Source: Bolinopsis microptera (lineage: Eukaryota > Ctenophora > Tentaculata > Lobata > Bolinopsidae). Taken from it: a DNA stretch of 60,000 bases. A program made the translations under genes and the position numbers. Position 1 is the stretch's first letter; each line of letters opens with the position of its first letter. The DNA lies in assembly GCF_026151205.1 (NCBI RefSeq), contig NC_087078.1, positions 10,862,175 through 10,922,174 on the forward strand, written 5' to 3'. The notes under the pieces are model-generated. The model did not search any database. It was given only the letters and a program-made list of their open reading frames with translations, and was not told the origin of the DNA. Below, in pieces: positions 56,231 to 60,000 of the stretch.

Positions 56231-57245
56231 TTAACAGCGATTTTGTTTTTTTATGAATTTGACTTGGAATTAGATTGATATTTGTTATTTAAACTCGATT
56301 AAAAGAAGTAGAGAACTGTATGCCTCTCTTACTTTTAACACTACCATGACCAACCTGTTGTCCTTTTACTCTTAAATGGTTCTATACTCCTCAAAAATTT
56401 GTATCCTGTAAATAATTGTACATAATTGTAATGAAATGCCAAAGTGGGTATCTATGTAATTTTCGTAATAGTTCAATGGTTACCTTCATGCCCACAGCTC
56501 GATGTTTTAACCAACCAGCAGATCGAAGAATCTTTAAATTATTGACTTTTTATATCGTATTGCTGTGTAAATTTGATTCTTATGCTAATTCTAATATTTG
56601 AAAATGCTGTTGGTTTACGTGTAGGTAGTACTAGTAGATGGTTCACAAATTACATAAACCAAATTTTAATTATTTTATACCTGCTCCCCCCGCAACGGTG
56701 GGTACACTTAAATTATGGTTGCAGTTACCTGGGGACCTCAGGCTATCAGTATCATGTTCAATGTTTATAAACATGAATAGAGATTAGGCGGAATGACAGG
56801 CTGAGCGCCGCCCAGTAAGTAGGTTGCAGACATGGCTACATGTTGCAGACATGGCTACATGTTGGCGAAAGTTATTCACAACTATCGTGTTTCATTATAT
56901 TCATCGCAGGAGTACCAAAACCATGGTATATAGATGGTTTTATCTAATAGATGGTTTTATCTAATACGGTAGATGGTTTTATAGATACAAAACTTTAAAA
57001 CATACAAAATGTCTCATGAGTTAAGGGTGGCCCTAACTTAGGGCAGCAGGTGAAGGGTGTGGTTCTGCACCTGCCGCACTTGAATGTTGCATCTGGTTGA
57101 AGCCGATGGTAAGTGGTTATTATATCACTCAATTTAAATTTAATTAAATAATTCTAAGTTGATATATAGGAGCCATTGTCTATTCGCGAGATATCGTCTT
57201 TAATAGTGTTACGATATGTAGTGGATAGAACACGACTATTAGTAT
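56231..57245. other. No gene; one dispersed repeat copy
   Basis: Contains the repeat copy at 56727-56818 (see 38418-38520) and short tandem words (TTGCAGACATGGCTACATG twice near 56822-56862; TAGATGGTTTTATCTAATA twice near 56930-56965). No supported coding sequence. Confidence 0.45.
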
Positions 57246-57790
57246 AAATTAAACAGGAATTAGACAGGAATAAAACAGGAATGAAACAAGAATGAAACAA
57301 GAATGAAACAAGAATGAAACAAGAATGAAACAAGAATAAAACAAGAATGAAACAAGAATGAAACAGGAATAAAACAAGAATGAAACAAGAATGAAACAGG
57401 AATGAAACAGGAATAAAACAAGAAGAAACCAAGAATGAAACAAGAATGGAACAAGAATTAAACAAGAATGAAACAGGAATGAAACAAGAATGAAACAGGA
57501 ATAAAACAGGAATGAAACAAGAATGAAACAAGAATAAAATAAGAATAAAACAAGAATTAAACAAGAATAAAACAGGAATGAAACAAGAATGAAACAGGAA
57601 TAAAACAAGCATGAAACAAGAATGAAACAAGAATGAAACAAGAATGAAACAAGAATGAAACAAGAATGAAACAAGAATGAAACAGGAATAAAACAGGAAT
57701 GAAACTAAAATGAAACAAGAATGAAACAGGGATGAAACAAGAATAAAACAGGGATTAAACAACAATTAAACAACAATTAAACAAGAATTA
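57246..57790. repeat. 11-bp minisatellite (ACAAGAATGAA)
   Basis: About 49 copies of ACARGAATRAA, with the variants ACAGGAATAAA and ACAAGAATTAA interspersed. On the minus strand it reads as an 11-residue FHSCFILVSFL-like repeat in open frames up to 203 codons; this follows from the unit length and is not evidence of a protein. Confidence 0.95.
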
Positions 57791-57799
57791 ATAAGTAAG

Positions 57800-58850
57800 G
57801 TTGTACGACTACACGGAGTACAGGAACAATGTGCAAACCTTAAATACCAGCATTACGTTCATCAACTGCAGTACTTGGGGGAGATTACCCTCACCGAATT
57901 ACTGTTATTGGAAACGTGTTACTGCACTACTTGTTCTTTTATTAATTACTAGTGCGTATTAATGTTTTTAGCTCTTTACAGTTATATGTATCTCCTTCGA
58001 TAATGACCATCAGCATTAGCAGGGGATGAAAACCGTTGACCACATACGACTGAACTCATTAAATAGAAATACATCCTTACAAAGTCAGAATAAGCAATTC
58101 ATGAAGCATCCACTCTAATTATAATTGTAGATTATAGATAATACAGTATTTCACTGCCTCCAGAATCTAACCCACCACGACAGGCTAGTAATAGTATTAC
58201 AATAACACTAATGATACACAAAACCATCAATTAAACCATCTTCCGAATATACATTTCATAAAAACTTTAATCATTTGCTTTTGTCAGAGTTTTCTCGGCA
58301 CTATACCGAAAAAAAAACCATGCCTATAACTCCAACCGTTTTCTTGATTTTGCCGTTCGAAAATTACCCACAGACAGACAGACAAACAGACATACAGTCA
58401 GTTTGGGATTATTAGTATAGATACTATCCAACAATTTAAACATTATCACAATATCACAATACACAATATCACAATATCATACACATTAAACATAATCTTA
58501 TGATCTGATCAGTGTAGCACATCTTGAAGTTCTCCAGTTTTCCCAATGACCATGGTCCACGACTGCCGGGTAAACTATCCTATACCGTATGGCGTATAGG
58601 ACTCTAGGGAGGAAGACACATGGACGGTATATTGTCCTAACCCGACATGCAGACAAGGTGCGAGTTCGTACAGTAAAACCCCCGATTGATTAACCCGCGG
58701 CCATATCCTCTCCCCGAATAGGACTTATATTAACATGCGTAATGTGAACAAACGAAACCCCAATTTACCGCGGAGCATGACTTACCGTGGATTTTCCTTT
58801 CCCCCAACTCCACGGTAAATCGGGGTCTCATCGTACTTGGTCAATGGTGC
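57800..58850. other. Mixed repeat remnants before the terminal minisatellite
   Basis: CAGACAGACAGACAAACAGACATAC followed by GATTATTAGTATAGAT (58370-58422) looks like a LINE or SINE 3' tail. Inverted words CCCCAATTTACCGCGG and CCACGGTAAATCGGGG (58760-58830) suggest a small MITE. No gene seen. Confidence 0.45.
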
Positions 58851-58856
58851 TGGAGC

Positions 58857-60000
58857 TGAGTATTAGGAGGTAAGAATAAGCTGAGTATTAGGAGGTAAGA
58901 ATAAGCTGAGTATTAGGAGGTAAGAATAAGCTGAGTATTAGGAGGTAAGAATAAGCTGAGTATTAGGAGGTAAGAATAAGCTGAGTATTAGGAGGTAAGA
59001 ATAAGCTGAGTATTAGGAGGGGAGAATAAGCTGAGTATTAGGAGGGGAGAATAAGCTGAGTATTAGGAGGTAAGAATAAGCTGAGTATTAGGAGGGGAGA
59101 ATAAGCTGAGTATTAGGAGGGGAGAATAAGCTGAGTATTAGGAGGTAAGAATAAGCTGAGTATTAGGAGGTAAGAATAAGCTGAGTATTAGGAGGTAAGA
59201 ATAAGCTGAGTATTAGGAGGGGAGAATAAGCTGAGTATTAGGAGGGGAGAATAAGCTGAGTATTAGGAGGTAAGAATAAGCTGAGTATTAGGAGGGGAGA
59301 ATAAGCTGAGTATTAGGAGGGGAGAATAAGCTGAGTATTAGGAGGGGAGAATAAGCTGAGTATTAGGAGGTAAGAATAAGCTGAGTATTAGGAGGGGAGA
59401 ATAAGCTGAGTATTAGGAGGGGAGAATAAGCTGAGTATTAGGAGGGGAGAATAAGCTGAGTATTAGGAGGGGAGAATAAGCTGAGTATTAGGAGGTAAGA
59501 ATAAGCTGAGTATTAGGAGGGGAGAATAAGCTGAGTATTATGTATTAGGAGGGGAGAATAAGCTGAGTATTAGGAGGGGAGAATAAGCTGAGTATTAGGA
59601 GGGGAGAATAAGCTGAGTATTAGGAGGGGAGAATAAGCTGAGTATTAGGAGGGGAGAATAAGCTGAGTATTAGGAGGGGAGAATAAGCTGAGTATTAGGA
59701 GGGGAGAATAAGCTGAGTATTAGGAGGGGAGAATAAGCTGAGTATTAGGAGGTAAGAATAAGCTGAGTATTAGGAGGGGAGAATAAGCTGAGTATTATGT
59801 ATTAGGAGGGGAGAATAAGCTGAGTATTAGGAGGGGAGAATAAGCTGAGTATTAGGAGGGGAGAATAAGCTGAGTATTAGGAGGGGAGAATAAGCTGAGT
59901 ATTAGGAGGGGAGAATAAGCTGAGTATTAGGAGGTAAGAATAAGCTGAGTATTAGGAGGGGAGAATAAGCTGAGTATTAGGAGGGGAGAATAAGCTGAGT
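58857..60000. repeat. 24-bp minisatellite with two alternating unit types, continuing past the window end
   Basis: About 47 copies of GCTGAGTATTAGGAGGTAAGAATA or a version with GGGGAG in place of GGTAAG. The first unit type dominates at the start and the second towards the end. An 8-bp insertion (TATGTATT) occurs in two units near 59540 and 59803, about 11 units apart, a sign of higher-order duplication. Confidence 0.95.

Noticed and set aside
57154-57765. 203-codon hydrophobic repeat protein on the minus strand
   Set aside because: It is the 11-bp minisatellite read in frame; overlapping frames are equally open and there is no start context or homology.

Overview
This looks like nuclear DNA of an invertebrate animal: AT-rich, intron-split genes with GT-AG (and a few apparent GC-AG) junctions, dense DNA transposons, tRNA-headed SINEs and long minisatellites. 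Lineage-specific GPCRs, an SLC22-type carrier and galactose-3-O-sulfotransferase-type genes would suit a cnidarian or another early-branching animal, but the sequence does not fix the phylum.

Layout. 1-484 (-) is a cut-off rhodopsin-class GPCR. 2031-15650 (+) is the 3' two thirds of SF3A1 (splicing factor 3A subunit 1) in ten exons. Its introns hold a 32-bp minisatellite built from the gene's own 5' splice site (3.7-5.6 kb), an antisense secreted Pro/Glu/Trp-repeat gene (6.0-6.8 kb), a 21-bp minisatellite (9.8-10.1 kb), a frameshifted GPCR (10.7-11.8 kb) and a 3.1-kb inverted-repeat element with about 20 copies of a GTGAC..TTTAC motif (12.3-15.4 kb). 16.1-18.4 kb (-) is a deleted non-LTR retrotransposon.

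18.5-38.4 kb (-) is an SLC22-like transporter. Its first intron, originally under 200 bp, carries an 18.2-kb PIF/Harbinger-type transposon (20038-38211). The element has about 1.4-kb terminal inverted repeats, an apparently intact ten-exon transposase (418 codons, rightward) and a second multi-exon gene of unknown type (leftward). Both genes splice from the inner edge of a TIR into the same TIR-encoded last exon, read in different frames. This is the most interesting system in the window. SINEs, two hAT-like MITEs and a composite of two identical 570-bp MITEs sit inside it.

38.5-44.5 kb is repeat-rich and contains a LINE ORF1-like fragment. 44.5-50.9 kb (-) is a Gal3ST-type sulfotransferase with two intact alternative first exons plus a decayed third; a MULE deletion derivative with an exact 9-bp target duplication lies in its second intron. 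51-60 kb has no convincing host gene: a foldback element, GTGCC-type repeats, a Helitron-helicase relic, an 11-bp minisatellite and a 24-bp minisatellite that runs off the end.
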